A DNA stretch of 64,000 nucleotides from Heyndrickxia vini (GCF_016772275.1 NZ_CP065425.1:1704653-1768652), one strand, 5' to 3'; counted from the first letter of the stretch, positions 36,489-46,180 are shown. The notes: generated from the sequence alone by a model not told the origin. Made by a program: numbers and translations.

Positions 36489-37322
36489 GTGAAGATTGAA
36501 ATGAAAGAAATAATTTCTAAAAAAATCCTTACAGAAGCAAAAGGTTATTTAGATGTCGGATTTACACATTCATTGAATCCTTATAGTGGGTGTGCCTTTT
36601 CTTGCAGATACTGCTATGTAAGGGAAATGCCGATTCAGAGATTCAAAGAAATTCCTTGGGGGGAGTGGCTGGACATAAAAACAAATGCGGCTGAAAATTA
36701 CCGGAATGAAATCATAAAACTTCGTAAGAAGAACAAACCCGTAAATATATTTATGTCCTCTGCAACGGACCCTTATCAACCAATAGAACGTAAAGCAAAT
36801 ATTACAAGAGCGATCTTAGCAGAAATGATTGAGAACCCTCCTGATTTTCTTCAAATTCAAACACGAAGCCCACTTGTCACAAGGGATATTGATTTGCTAG
36901 TAAGATTGAAAGAGAAATGTGAAGTTTTGGTATCTATGACAATCGAAACCGACAGAGAAGAGATTAAGCAAATATTTGCACCGTATGCACCGGGAATTAA
37001 AATTCGGCTAAAAGCCTTAAAAGAAATTCATGACGCCGGAATACCTACACAAGCTTCAATTTCCCCGGTGTTACCTTTTACACCTGATTTTCCAGAAGAA
37101 TTGAAAGGAATCGTAAATTATATTTGGATTGATACTCTAAGTATTGGTGATGGATCAATGGGGAAGCGATCAGAGAGATTAGGAATGCCAAAAGTATTTG
37201 AGGAACATGGTTTATCCAAGTGGTATCGTAAAGATATACATGTAATGGTGGAAAAATATTTTCATAAATACTTTCCTAGTGAAATGATAAGGGTTTCTAA
37301 AAATGAAGCATTTCCAAAATAA
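36489..37322 (+). CDS. Spore photoproduct lyase-like radical SAM protein
   Basis: A 277-residue radical SAM enzyme. The cluster motif is C-A-F-S-C-R-Y-C (C-x3-C-x2-C, near residue 35), preceded by L-N-P-Y-S-G. F-M-S-S-A-T-D-P-Y-Q-P follows, as in the SPL family. True spore photoproduct lyase SplB is longer and has a further conserved Cys near its C-terminus, which is absent here, so the substrate may differ. It starts at GTG 36489 behind AGAGGAG. It lies 92 bp downstream of the SOS polymerase unit and could be transcribed with it, which suggests a DNA repair role by inference. Confidence 0.75.
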   Translation: MKIEMKEIISKKILTEAKGYLDVGFTHSLNPYSGCAFSCRYCYVREMPIQRFKEIPWGEWLDIKTNAAENYRNEIIKLRKKNKPVNIFMSSATDPYQPIERKANITRAILAEMIENPPDFLQIQTRSPLVTRDIDLLVRLKEKCEVLVSMTIETDREEIKQIFAPYAPGIKIRLKALKEIHDAGIPTQASISPVLPFTPDFPEELKGIVNYIWIDTLSIGDGSMGKRSERLGMPKVFEEHGLSKWYRKDIHVMVEKYFHKYFPSEMIRVSKNEAFPK

Positions 37323-37342
37323 AAAGCTTAGATCACGAAGCG

Positions 37343-37384
37343 AACCCCCTAAGTTGGACTAAGAATCAACTTAAGGGGTTTTTA
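37343..37384 (+). terminator. Terminator of the SPL-like gene
   Basis: AACCCC-C-TAAGTTG pairs with CAACTTA-A-GGGGTT, with one internal mismatch, and is followed by TTT. Confidence 0.8.
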
Positions 37385-37433
37385 CATCATAAAAAGTTAT
37401 ATACAGGATTACCTGCTAGTAAAATCAACAAAA

Positions 37434-37631
37434 CTACTCTGCACGAACCACAGACTCAAATTTACCTTTATGGGATCCATCACAAAATGGCTTTTTATTC
37501 GATAAGCCACAGCGGCATAATGAAAAAGAAGGTTTCGTTTCAAATACATTTCCTTCCGCATCAACTAGTTCCACGTCGCCTGTTACACGGTAAGATCCAT
37601 TATCATTCACTTTAATTTGTACTTTAGACAT
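37434..37631 (-). CDS. CDGSH-type iron-sulfur protein
   Basis: A 65-residue protein whose second half carries the C-R-C-G-x-S-x-x-K-P-F-C-D-G-S-H motif, with three Cys and one His to hold a 2Fe-2S cluster. The N-terminal part forms two beta strands. Redox or Fe-S storage roles are known for the family; the partner here is unknown. Four tandem ATG codons are possible starts; the ATG at 37631 lies 9 bp after AGAAAGG and is preferred. Monocistronic. Confidence 0.88.
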   Translation of the reverse strand: MSKVQIKVNDNGSYRVTGDVELVDAEGNVFETKPSFSLCRCGLSNKKPFCDGSHKGKFESVVRAE

Positions 37632-37721
37632 CATCATCATCCTTTCTAAAATTAGACAATCTATTATGATGGTATAAGGAAAAATATAAAAAAGCAACAA
37701 CAGTTATGGAAAGGATTTCAA

Positions 37722-39137
37722 TTAGACTAATTTAAGGGCTTTAAAATTATTTTCTTGGACGAGCCAATTTTGTGGAAAAGGGTTTCCAAGTACCCAATAG
37801 CTAATTCCTCTAAGACGGTAGTTTTTGACGACATCACACTTTGCTTGGGCACTTCTTGCATCTTCAAACCAAACTTCATGCTGTTGACCAGTTTCGTCAG
37901 TATAGCGAAAGAAGGGAGATTGGTAGGTTGTATTGTATTCGATGCTTGCACCATATTTCTGCGCTAATTGAATCGCTTTTTGGGGACTAACGGTTTTTGC
38001 AATACTACCTTCCTGCCAAGGAATTTTCCAATCGCGGCCATATAACGGTGCCCCCATCATTATTTTATTTCGTGGAATCACTGTCACAGCATAATCTAGA
38101 ACTTTTTTCACTTCATTAATTGGTGCGATGGCCCATGGTTTGCCACCTGCCCAGCCCCATTCGTATGTCATTAAAATAATAAAATCAACAATCTTTCCCT
38201 GTGCTGCATAATCATGTGCCTCATAAAGAACCCCTTTTTGTTCAGATGTAAGTTTCGGTGCTAAAGCCGTTGAAACTAAAAAGCCTTTCGGATGAAGCTG
38301 TGACACGACACGTCTTAGAAAAGAATTATAATTTTCACGATCTTCGGGATAGATGTATTCAAAGTCAAAATTAACGGCATTATATCCTTTTTCTTGCATT
38401 ATTGCTAGGAGGTTCTTAATAAACAGCTCTTGAACCGATTGGTTTCTTAAAAGGCTTGCAGCCAGATCGGAATTAAAATCTTGATTAACAAAATTTGTTA
38501 CGACTAATAAAGGGGAGACATGTTCAGAACGGGCTGCGCTGATGACAGCAGTGTCATTCAATTCTGTGAGGCTCCCGTCCTCTTTTATCGAATAAGTGAA
38601 TGGTGATAAGTAAGTAAGATATCTTCCAAGCTGATGAATGTTTTCGAAAGCACTCGAACCTAGCGTTGTTATATACGCATTTACTTCTTTGGATGGCCGG
38701 GCTATTTCTGGGATTCGCAGTACTTGACCAATATAAAGAGTGTATGGGCTTGTTATGTGGTTTACTTTAGCAATATTTGCGGGATTGACATTATATTGCT
38801 GTGCAATTGTCCAAAGTGATTCACCTGAGCGAACAGTATGATAGTTGATAGGAATGAAGAGTACTTGACCAGCGGAAATATCATTCGGGTTTGATAGTTG
38901 ATTGGCTGAAGTGATTGCTTGCACTGATATTCCAAACCGTTGCGCAATCGCCCATAGATTATCCCCGGGCTGAATAATGTATTCGCGACCGGGTGAAGGA
39001 ATAACAAGTGCTTGGCCGATCACTAATGCATTCGGATTTTTCAACTGGTTAGCCGTTGAAATTTGTTCTATGTTCACCCCGTATCGTTTGGAAATAGTCC
39101 ACAGACTTTCTCCTTTCTGTACAACATGAATATTCAT
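37722..39137 (-). CDS. Spore cortex-lytic N-acetylglucosaminidase-type protein, three LysM plus GH18 (SleL/YaaH-like)
   Basis: Three N-terminal LysM repeats (about residues 3-48, 52-97 and 99-145), each beginning with a V-Q-K-G-E-S-L-W-like motif, then a glycoside hydrolase 18 barrel to residue 471. The catalytic strand reads V-N-F-D-F-E-Y, with Glu as proton donor, and the last barrel strand has I-S-Y-W-V-L-G. YaaH has two LysM repeats; three here is an extra copy. There is no signal peptide, as in coat or cortex proteins that are placed in the spore by LysM binding. It acts on cortex peptidoglycan during germination by family knowledge. GGGAGAG precedes the ATG. Confidence 0.85.
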   Translation of the reverse strand: MNIHVVQKGESLWTISKRYGVNIEQISTANQLKNPNALVIGQALVIPSPGREYIIQPGDNLWAIAQRFGISVQAITSANQLSNPNDISAGQVLFIPINYHTVRSGESLWTIAQQYNVNPANIAKVNHITSPYTLYIGQVLRIPEIARPSKEVNAYITTLGSSAFENIHQLGRYLTYLSPFTYSIKEDGSLTELNDTAVISAARSEHVSPLLVVTNFVNQDFNSDLAASLLRNQSVQELFIKNLLAIMQEKGYNAVNFDFEYIYPEDRENYNSFLRRVVSQLHPKGFLVSTALAPKLTSEQKGVLYEAHDYAAQGKIVDFIILMTYEWGWAGGKPWAIAPINEVKKVLDYAVTVIPRNKIMMGAPLYGRDWKIPWQEGSIAKTVSPQKAIQLAQKYGASIEYNTTYQSPFFRYTDETGQQHEVWFEDARSAQAKCDVVKNYRLRGISYWVLGNPFPQNWLVQENNFKALKLV

Positions 39138-39226
39138 TCGGATCTCTCCCTAGTTATTTTCCCTATAAATACTGTATTCATATACAAGTATAAATGTTTA
39201 AAAAAATCACTAGAAAGAGAAACTTT

Positions 39227-40165
39227 TTATGCATTTTGCTTAGAAAAACCTTTATCTTTCACATACTTCATAAGAAATTCATCCACTGTTCTTTCATAAT
39301 CTTCACGATTTTCATTAAAAGATTGAGCATGCACACCATTAATAGCAAGATAGAGCATTTTTCCACCTTTCTTTTTTTCAAATAAAGCTTTCGTCATCCC
39401 TGGTAATATATAGTCATCTTTTTCACTATGTACAAATAATATCGGTTTTTTAATATTTTCAATAACATTGATCGGAGAAACGTTCTTTAAAGAGTATCCA
39501 TCGCGAAATTTAATAAATAGGTTGGCAAGAGGTAGGAGCCATTTTCCAGGTAATTTAATTTCACATGAGATTTGATAAGCTAAAAGCTCACGAAAATCAG
39601 AAAAAGGGCAGTCGACAATATAAAAATTAGCCCGATCTTCAAGACTTCCCGCATATAAAAGGGTTGTCGCTGCCCCCATTGATTCCCCGTGAATGCCAAA
39701 AAAGACATTCTCTCCTTCAACAGAAAGAAGGTAATCAACTACAGCTTTTAAATCATGCTTTTCATAATAACCATAGCTAGTCGTTTTTCCGCCGCTAGCA
39801 CCGTGTCTTCGATGATCATAAATAATCGCATTATAGCCTCTTTCAATAAATATGTTCATATATTTGATAGAATTTATTTTATTTTCGGTGACGCCATGAC
39901 AAAAAATCATGTATTTCTTCTCCTCGGGATATGGACGAACGAATATAGCCTTTATGTTATATCCGAAAGGGGAAGGGATCCACATCTCCTGTTTTGGCAA
40001 GGTTTCAAACGAGAGAGGATCGAGACGCTTTGCATGGACTTCTCGATCGAATACAAATTGTTCATCCTTTCTTGCCATATGCATAATTCTTTCCGAAAGA
40101 TATAGTCCTAACCCAGTTGTTGCAAGGAGCGTTGCACCACCGAGAATGGAAAGCTGTTTTTTCAT
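39227..40165 (-). CDS. yqkD: Alpha/beta hydrolase YqkD
   Basis: A 312-residue hydrolase with one N-terminal hydrophobic segment (about residues 5-22), so it is probably membrane-anchored or exported. The nucleophile elbow is G-E-S-M-G; the acid lies in H-S-E-K-D-D-Y and the His in G-V-H-A-Q-S. D-H-R-R-H-G is the conserved oxyanion-side strand. The family is often called BAAT-like or peptidase S9-like; the substrate is unknown. ATG 40165 lies after GGAGG and is preferred to ATG 40180, which precedes that site. Confidence 0.88.
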   Translation of the reverse strand: MKKQLSILGGATLLATTGLGLYLSERIMHMARKDEQFVFDREVHAKRLDPLSFETLPKQEMWIPSPFGYNIKAIFVRPYPEEKKYMIFCHGVTENKINSIKYMNIFIERGYNAIIYDHRRHGASGGKTTSYGYYEKHDLKAVVDYLLSVEGENVFFGIHGESMGAATTLLYAGSLEDRANFYIVDCPFSDFRELLAYQISCEIKLPGKWLLPLANLFIKFRDGYSLKNVSPINVIENIKKPILFVHSEKDDYILPGMTKALFEKKKGGKMLYLAINGVHAQSFNENREDYERTVDEFLMKYVKDKGFSKQNA

Positions 40166-40211
40166 TTTGCCCGCCTCCATCGTTTTTTTTGATTATTTTA
40201 CCATAAAGATA

Positions 40212-40246
40212 AAAAAGGAAACTGACGAATTAAGTCAGCTTCCATT
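40212..40246 (-). terminator. Terminator of the 43-residue small gene
   Basis: On the reverse strand GGAA-CTGAC pairs with GTCAG-TTCC, with one bulge on each side, followed by TTTTTT. Confidence 0.75.
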
Positions 40247-40252
40247 TAGTAA

Positions 40253-40384
40253 TTACTGTTCTGAATTTTGTCGGTTAGTAGGGTGGATTGCTTTATTTAA
40301 TTCTTCTGCAGCGATCGTTTGTTTTGTCGTATCCGCAGTCGGTTTCCCTTTTTGACTATATCCTTTTTCACGTTGTTTTGTCAT
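40253..40384 (-). CDS. Small hydrophilic protein, 43 residues, function unknown
   Basis: An ATG 10 bp after a full AGGAGG opens a 43-codon frame with its own terminator directly behind the stop, a strong case for a real gene despite its size. The product is polar, Lys/Gln/Thr-rich, starts M-T-K-Q-R-E-K-G-Y-S and has the A-A-E-E-L-N-K helix; there are no hydrophobic segments or Cys. Small, soluble, Gln/Lys-rich proteins of this kind are common among forespore genes, but I do not recognise a family. Confidence 0.65.
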   Translation of the reverse strand: MTKQREKGYSQKGKPTADTTKQTIAAEELNKAIHPTNRQNSEQ

Positions 40385-40446
40385 TTGCAGTCATCCTCCT
40401 TAAACATTCGATAACATTAAAATGAGCAAAACGGGAAAAATTATAC

Positions 40447-41340
40447 TTATTTTTTAGAAAGCTGATAATAGCCACTATTAATTTTTCGCGATAGAACGGG
40501 TGAAATAGTATCAATCGCTTCGACAAGCTTATCTAAATTGATACCTGTATCAATTCCCATTCTTTCGAGCATATAAACGACATCTTCCGTTGCTACATTT
40601 CCATTTGCACCAGGTGCAAATGGACAACCGCCAAGACCGCCAGCAGAAGTATCAAAACGATCAATGCCAGCCTGTAAAGCGGCAAAGATATTGGCGAGAG
40701 CCATTTTTCTCGTATCGTGAAAATGGGCAGTTAAAAGAACATTCGGAAGACGTTCTTTTAAGGAAGAAAACAATGAGAAAGATTCCGATGGAGTTGCCAT
40801 TCCGATTGTATCTGCCACACTTAACTCGTCAACTCCAGCAGCAACGAATTCTTCACACAAATGAAGTGTGTCACTTTCCGAGATTTTTCCATCAAACGGG
40901 CAATAAAAAGCAGTGGAAATACATGCTCTCACAAAAATGTCTTTTTTCTTTAATTCAGCGATAATCGGTTTTAATTCTTCTAAACTTTCCATTGTGCTCT
41001 TATTAATATTTTTTTTATTAAAGCTGTTACTTACACCTACGAAAACAGCGATTGAATGGCACCCTAGTTCTAAAGCTCGATCAATACCCTTACGATTCGG
41101 GGCTAAAACGATATTTCTAAAGATATTAGGGTGAGAAGCAACGATTTCCGAAGCATCCTTCATTTGCGGCACCCACTTAGGAGAAACGAAAGAAGTTAAT
41201 TCCATTTCCTTAATCCCAGCGCTAGTAAGTTTATTGATAAACATTAATTTTGTCTCTGTTGGAACAAAATTCTTTTCATTTTGTAATCCGTCACGTGGAC
41301 CAACTTCAATAATAGAAATTTTCTTTGGTAATGACAACAT
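40447..41340 (-). CDS. mvaB: Hydroxymethylglutaryl-CoA lyase
   Basis: Cleaves HMG-CoA to acetoacetate and acetyl-CoA, the last special step of leucine breakdown. DRE-TIM metallolyase with G-P-R-D-G-L-Q-N-E at the N-terminus (metal Asp, Arg), H-F-H-D-T for metal His, and the signature G-L-G-G-C-P-F-A-P-G with the active-site Cys. ATG 41340 behind GGGAGG gives 297 residues, the family size; an upstream ATG in frame lacks a ribosome site. It lies near, but in opposite orientation to, the thiolase-scoAB operon that uses its product. Corresponds to YngG of B. subtilis. Confidence 0.93.
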   Translation of the reverse strand: MLSLPKKISIIEVGPRDGLQNEKNFVPTETKLMFINKLTSAGIKEMELTSFVSPKWVPQMKDASEIVASHPNIFRNIVLAPNRKGIDRALELGCHSIAVFVGVSNSFNKKNINKSTMESLEELKPIIAELKKKDIFVRACISTAFYCPFDGKISESDTLHLCEEFVAAGVDELSVADTIGMATPSESFSLFSSLKERLPNVLLTAHFHDTRKMALANIFAALQAGIDRFDTSAGGLGGCPFAPGANGNVATEDVVYMLERMGIDTGINLDKLVEAIDTISPVLSRKINSGYYQLSKK

Positions 41341-41431
41341 AAATTTCTCCCTCCCAATTCTATTGTAGTGAGAGTTAATGTTAAATTGCAAGAATAATGT
41401 GAAATGAAAGAAAGCGGGGAGTAGTCAGCAC

Positions 41432-41469
41432 AAAAAAACGGCAAAGATATGTGTCCTTTACCGTTTTTT
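41432..41469 (-). terminator. Terminator of xpaC-yaaN
   Basis: On the reverse strand AAAACGGTAAAG and CTTTGCCGTTTTTTT pair with one G-T, directly after the yaaN stop. Confidence 0.85.
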
Positions 41470-41473
41470 CGAA

Positions 41474-42652
41474 TTACGATTTTAAATTTAATAGCTTTTG
41501 TTTTAACTCGTTTTCCATCGTCATTAATTCTTGTTCTGCTTGGTAGCGTTTTGCTCGACCTTCTTGTTGAATACGGAGTGTTTCTTCTAACGTAGAAACG
41601 AGATTTTCTTGTGTTTTCTTTAATGTTTCAATATCAACGAGCCCACGCTCATTTTCCCGAGCTGTTTCTAATGTGTTTTGTTTCAGCATTTCAGCATTCT
41701 TAAGCAAAAGATCATTCGTAGTTTTTGATACCTGCTTTTGTGCTTCAACGGCACTTCGCTGGCGGATTAATGTTAAGGCAATAGCAATTTGATTTTTCCA
41801 TAATGGAATTGCCGTCATGATGGAGGACTGAATCTTTTCAGCAAGCGCCTGATTTGTGTTTTGAATTAAACGAATTTGCGGGGCACTTTGAATCGTTATT
41901 TGTCTGCTTAGTTTCAAATCATGAAGTCTTTTTTCAAGACGATCCGCAAACTGTATCATGTCATTGACATCTTGAACGGCCATTTGATCTCCTGTCGCAG
42001 CCGCTTTATTTTTTAATTCTGGAATTGTTTTAGTTTGCAATTCCTCAAGCTTAATTTCACCGGCAGCAATATAAATGTTTAACGCATGAAAATAATCTTT
42101 ATTTTTTTCATATAACTGCTCTAGCATTTGCACGTCGGCTAATAATGTTTTTTTCGAATGGTCGAGCTTTACACTTATACGATCAATTTGGGCACCTGTT
42201 TTTTGATATTTTGAAAGTACTTCTTGTATCGAATTGGAGATTTTTCCAAACATTCGAGAGAAAAGACCTTTCTTCTCAGGGGATAGTTCATCAGGATTCA
42301 CATCGTGCAATTTTTTCATTAAGTCACTTAAAATATCCCCAATTTCACCAATGTCCTTCTTTTGAACATGATCGAGCATCGAATGGGAAAAATTCAACAG
42401 CTTAGATTGTGCTTGCGTCCCGTATAAAATGATGGATTGATGGTTTTTCGGGTCAATTTGTTCGGCTAATTGAACCGCTTTTTGCCGGTTTTCTTCCGGT
42501 AATACATCTATTAATCGGGTCGGTCTATCCGTTTGATTTTGTGTAGGTGTGTCATTAATGACCAGCTCCTTATCTCCAAATGGATTTGAGAGGAGGTCAT
42601 CCATGCCCGTACTTGTATCTTCTTGCCACAAGGTGTCTTTTGTTTCACTCAT
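41474..42652 (-). CDS. yaaN: TelA/KlaA-family toxic anion resistance protein YaaN
   Basis: A 392-residue, mostly helical cytoplasmic protein with long coiled-coil stretches (about residues 150-260 and 320-390). The family core [14 protein letters not shown] lies near 290. The family was named for tellurite resistance on plasmids; its cellular job is not known, but cell envelope stress roles are proposed. It overlaps the xpaC stop by four bases (ATGA), the same pair as in B. subtilis. A clear AAGGAGA site lies inside the end of xpaC. Confidence 0.9.
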   Translation of the reverse strand: MSETKDTLWQEDTSTGMDDLLSNPFGDKELVINDTPTQNQTDRPTRLIDVLPEENRQKAVQLAEQIDPKNHQSIILYGTQAQSKLLNFSHSMLDHVQKKDIGEIGDILSDLMKKLHDVNPDELSPEKKGLFSRMFGKISNSIQEVLSKYQKTGAQIDRISVKLDHSKKTLLADVQMLEQLYEKNKDYFHALNIYIAAGEIKLEELQTKTIPELKNKAAATGDQMAVQDVNDMIQFADRLEKRLHDLKLSRQITIQSAPQIRLIQNTNQALAEKIQSSIMTAIPLWKNQIAIALTLIRQRSAVEAQKQVSKTTNDLLLKNAEMLKQNTLETARENERGLVDIETLKKTQENLVSTLEETLRIQQEGRAKRYQAEQELMTMENELKQKLLNLKS

Positions 42653-43308
42653 TTGATTGTTCTCCTTTCATCGTCTTTTGTCAGTGGATTTTTTAATGTT
42701 TTTAATGAGTGTTTAGCTACGTCCAGTTCCATTTCAAGATGATCAATATCACTTGACAGTACTTCATATAAATCTTTCTCGATGGATCTCTTTAAATCCT
42801 TTAAAGTGTCTCGTGTTTCATTTAAAGAATAGGAGAGTTTATCATTTTTTGCTGGTTGAGAAGCTAAAAATGTATATTTTTCAGAAAGCTCAACAATCGA
42901 ATCTAAATGATAGAAATAGAACTTCTCAGCTTTGAAAAAGCGCCCAGGTTCTTTTTTGATAATCGTTTGGATTCGTTTTGTGAGTCGAATAATTTCAAAC
43001 ATTTGTTTAAATGCACCGATATTACGCATACTGAAAAACAATTTTTGCAATCGTTGTATTTTCTTTTGTGCTTCTTTTAAATTTTTGACAATATAAGCAT
43101 ACTCTTTTCTTGTTAAGCGATGTTTTTTCAAATAGTGGTGGCTTGTATTCCATTTGATTACCGAATAAACAATTGCACCACCGCCTAATGCAAAGAGAGA
43201 AGACAGCCAATAGGTTTGGGAATATACAAAGAAACTAATCAACCAGATGGCCACAGTAGTAGGCAGTGCGATAATCAATCGCAACAAAAATGCTAAGAAT
43301 GGATGCAT
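42649..43308 (-). CDS. xpaC: XpaC family membrane protein
   Basis: A 219-residue protein with two N-terminal membrane segments (about residues 5-28 and 31-52) and a long basic helical C-terminal part. It is named for an old phenotype (hydrolysis of 5-bromo-4-chloroindolyl phosphate), which does not establish an enzyme activity. It pairs with yaaN in one operon. AGGAG precedes the ATG. Confidence 0.88.
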   Translation of the reverse strand: MHPFLAFLLRLIIALPTTVAIWLISFFVYSQTYWLSSLFALGGGAIVYSVIKWNTSHHYLKKHRLTRKEYAYIVKNLKEAQKKIQRLQKLFFSMRNIGAFKQMFEIIRLTKRIQTIIKKEPGRFFKAEKFYFYHLDSIVELSEKYTFLASQPAKNDKLSYSLNETRDTLKDLKRSIEKDLYEVLSSDIDHLEMELDVAKHSLKTLKNPLTKDDERRTIK

Positions 43309-43432
43309 TCCAATCGACTCCTGTCTAAAGAACTATTACATTAATTCATACGGTTATCGTAAAAAAAAGATTCATTGCATATTATTATAAAGCAGAATGC
43401 GTATGAAATAAATACATCTTGAGGTGTAGAGA

Positions 43433-43519
43433 ATGCTACTTCGCAAGAATCAGGACACTTTTTTAAAGAGAATTTTTAAAAAAATTAGAGGAATTTCGCA
43501 TTTTTTATCGAAGAAGTAG
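43433..43519 (+). CDS. Possible 28-residue basic peptide
   Basis: A short frame behind GAGGTG gives a 28-residue peptide starting M-L-L-R-K-N and ending S-H-F-L-S-K-K, with nine Lys or Arg and alternating hydrophobic residues that would form a cationic amphipathic helix. It lies in the leader of the thiolase-scoAB operon, so it could also be a leader peptide. No homologue is recognised and it may be chance. Confidence 0.3.
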   Translation: MLLRKNQDTFLKRIFKKIRGISHFLSKK

Positions 43520-43581
43520 TTGAGTAACGTCATTTTTTGACGAAAGAAGGTAGACATATAACTACAGCTGGGAGGAGAACG

Positions 43582-44769
43582 ATGGGAAATCAAGAGGTAG
43601 TCATAGTAAGTGCCGTACGGACGGCAATTGGCAGTTTCAATGGAACATTAAAAAATACACCAGCAACGGAACTCGGTGCGATTGTTATTAAACAGGCATT
43701 AGCAAAAGCGGGAGTAAATGGTGATCAAGTAGATGAAATTATTATGGGGAATGTTTTGCAAGCAGGATTAGGACAAAATCCAGCGCGTCAGGCGGCCATT
43801 AAAGCTGGTGTCCCTGAAAGCGTTTCCTCAATGACGATAAATAAAGTGTGTGGATCAGGATTGAAGGCGGTTCACTTGGCAACCCAGGCGATATTAGCGG
43901 GTGATGCCGATATAATTGTAGCCGGTGGCATGGAAAATATGAGCAGGGCCCCATACCTTTTAAATAATGCAAGAGATGGTTTCAAAATGGGGGATCAAAA
44001 ACTTATCGACAGCATGATCCAAGATGGACTTTGGTGCGCGTTTAACGATTATCATATGGGCATTACAGCTGAAAATCTCTGTGACCAATATCAAATAAGC
44101 CGTGAGGAACAAGATCAATTTTCCGCAAATAGTCAAACAAAAGCAGTAAAGGCAATAGAAGATGGAAAGTTTAAAGAGGAAATTGTACCAGTAGAAATCC
44201 CGCAAAGAAAAGGGGACCCGGTCATTTTTGATACGGATGAATATCCGAAAAAAGGTACATCAGAAGAAAAATTAGCAGGTTTGAGACCAGCCTTTAAAAA
44301 GGACGGATCTGTTACAGCTGGTAATGCATCGGGGATTAATGATGGGGCAGCAGCTGTTGTTGTCATGTCCAGAAAAAAAGCTGATGAATTAGGAATAACT
44401 CCCCTTGTTTCGATTAAAGCCAATGCAAATGCAGGAGTTGATCCAAGTATTATGGGAATAGGACCTGTTACAGCCGTGAAAAAGGCGCTTGAAAAAGCGA
44501 ATGTATCATTAGAAGAAATTGAACTGATTGAAGCAAACGAAGCGTTTGCAGCCCAATCATTAGCTGTTGATCGCGAACTTCATTTCAACAAAGAGATTTT
44601 AAATGTAAATGGCGGGGCAATTGCTTTAGGACATCCCATTGGGGCAAGCGGAGCAAGAATTCTCGTGACGTTGATTCATGAAATGAAAAAAAGACAAGCA
44701 AAGAAAGGGCTAGCCACTCTATGTATTGGTGGGGGCCAAGGCGTTGCTACAATTGTCGAACTAGTTTAA
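43582..44769 (+). CDS. Acetyl-CoA C-acetyltransferase (thiolase)
   Basis: Splits acetoacetyl-CoA into two acetyl-CoA, or the reverse. The nucleophilic Cys is in N-K-V-C-G-S-G (about residue 88). [13 protein letters not shown] and the second Cys in C-I-G-G-G-Q-G are all present. ATG 43582 behind GGGAGGAG gives 395 residues; an upstream start in frame has no ribosome site. It is the first gene of an operon with scoA and scoB, so its role here is most likely in ketone-body and leucine catabolism downstream of HMG-CoA lyase. Confidence 0.93.
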   Translation: MGNQEVVIVSAVRTAIGSFNGTLKNTPATELGAIVIKQALAKAGVNGDQVDEIIMGNVLQAGLGQNPARQAAIKAGVPESVSSMTINKVCGSGLKAVHLATQAILAGDADIIVAGGMENMSRAPYLLNNARDGFKMGDQKLIDSMIQDGLWCAFNDYHMGITAENLCDQYQISREEQDQFSANSQTKAVKAIEDGKFKEEIVPVEIPQRKGDPVIFDTDEYPKKGTSEEKLAGLRPAFKKDGSVTAGNASGINDGAAAVVVMSRKKADELGITPLVSIKANANAGVDPSIMGIGPVTAVKKALEKANVSLEEIELIEANEAFAAQSLAVDRELHFNKEILNVNGGAIALGHPIGASGARILVTLIHEMKKRQAKKGLATLCIGGGQGVATIVELV

Positions 44770-44791
44770 TTGATTAGGAGGTAAGGGGAAA

Positions 44792-45481
44792 ATGAAACAA
44801 GTGTACACATCCTTTCAGGAAGCTGTTGCCGATATTCATGATGGAGCTACATTAATGGTTGGCGGCTTTGGACTTTGTGGGATTCCCGAAAATTTAATTC
44901 AAGCATTAGTTGAAAAAGGGGTTAAGGATTTGACGGTCATATCCAATAACTGCGGAATTGATGATTGGGGATTAGGCCCATTATTGAAAAATAAGCAAAT
45001 TAAGAAAATGATTGGATCCTATGTGGGAGAAAATAAAGAATTTGAGCGCCAAGTATTGGCCGGAGAATTAGAGGTCGAATTAACCCCACAAGGAACATTA
45101 GCTGAAAAGATCCGTGCAGGTGGTTCCGGTATTCCAGCGTTCTATACACCAGCAGGAGTAGGGACGCCGATTGCAGAGGGGAAAGAAACACGGGAATTTT
45201 ATGGGAAGGAATACTTATTAGAAGAGAGCTTAACAGCCGATTTTAGTCTAATTCGAGCATGGAAAGGCGATAAAATGGGCAATTTAGTGTATAACAAAAC
45301 GGCCCGTAACTTCAATCCGATGATTGCTGCAGCTGGCAAGGTAACAATAGCTGAAGTAGAGGAACTCTATGAAACAGGCGAACTAGATGCAAATTTCATC
45401 CATACACCAAGTATTTATGTTCAAAGGGTTATCCAAGGAGACCAGGAAAAACGGATTGAAAGAAGAACCATTTCTAAATAA
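44792..45481 (+). CDS. scoA: 3-oxoacid CoA-transferase subunit A
   Basis: Alpha subunit of the enzyme that moves CoA from succinyl-CoA to acetoacetate. [11 protein letters not shown] and S-N-N-C-G are the family motifs in the first 60 residues, and G-S-Y-V-G-E-N-K near 73. It has 229 residues. AGGAGG precedes the ATG, and the beta subunit follows after 30 bp. Together with the thiolase upstream, acetoacetate can be used as a carbon source. Confidence 0.94.
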   Translation: MKQVYTSFQEAVADIHDGATLMVGGFGLCGIPENLIQALVEKGVKDLTVISNNCGIDDWGLGPLLKNKQIKKMIGSYVGENKEFERQVLAGELEVELTPQGTLAEKIRAGGSGIPAFYTPAGVGTPIAEGKETREFYGKEYLLEESLTADFSLIRAWKGDKMGNLVYNKTARNFNPMIAAAGKVTIAEVEELYETGELDANFIHTPSIYVQRVIQGDQEKRIERRTISK

Positions 45482-45511
45482 ATAGATACATAGGGAAAGG
45501 AGTGTTCCTAA

Positions 45512-46180
45512 ATGGCAGAAGATAAATTTTTAGTACGGGAAAAGATAGCGAAGAGAGCTGAAAAGGAAATAGAAGATGGGTTCTATGTGAATCTTGGGAT
45601 TGGCATGCCTACGTTAGTAGCTAATTATATTTCCGATAATAAACAAGTAGTTTTGCAATCAGAAAATGGGCTTCTCGGAATTGGTCCATATCCAACAGAA
45701 GACAATATTGATGCTGATTTAATAAATGCTGGCAAAGAAACGGTAACGGCCATCCCTGGATCATCCTATTTTGATAGTGCAGAATCCTTCGCGATGATCC
45801 GTGGCGGACATATTAATATCGCTATTTTAGGTGGAATGGAAGTTTCAGAAAATGGCGATTTAGCGAACTGGATGATTCCAGGAAAAATGATTAAAGGCAT
45901 GGGCGGAGCAATGGACCTTGTTCACGGCGCTCAAAAAATTATCGTTATTATGGATCATGTCAATAAAAATGGTGATGCAAAAATATTAAAAAAATGCAGC
46001 TTACCACTGACCGGTAAAGGTGTTGTCAACCGGATTATTACGGATCGGGCAGTGATTGATGTTACTGATCAAGGTCTTGTATTAAAAGAAGTGGCAAAAG
46101 GGTATTCGGTTGAAGATGTTCTTACTTCAACAGAGCCAGAGCTACATGTTTTCGAAGATGTGAAACTAGAGGCTTATTAA
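45512..46180 (+). CDS. scoB: 3-oxoacid CoA-transferase subunit B
   Basis: Beta subunit with the catalytic Glu in Q-S-E-N-G-L-L-G (about residue 51), which forms the enzyme-CoA thioester. L-G-I-G-M-P-T-L precedes it, and G-G-H-I-N near residue 98 is conserved. It has 222 residues, the usual size. AAAGGAG precedes the ATG. It is the last gene of the operon; a hairpin at 46198-46227 follows. Confidence 0.94.
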   Translation: MAEDKFLVREKIAKRAEKEIEDGFYVNLGIGMPTLVANYISDNKQVVLQSENGLLGIGPYPTEDNIDADLINAGKETVTAIPGSSYFDSAESFAMIRGGHINIAILGGMEVSENGDLANWMIPGKMIKGMGGAMDLVHGAQKIIVIMDHVNKNGDAKILKKCSLPLTGKGVVNRIITDRAVIDVTDQGLVLKEVAKGYSVEDVLTSTEPELHVFEDVKLEAY

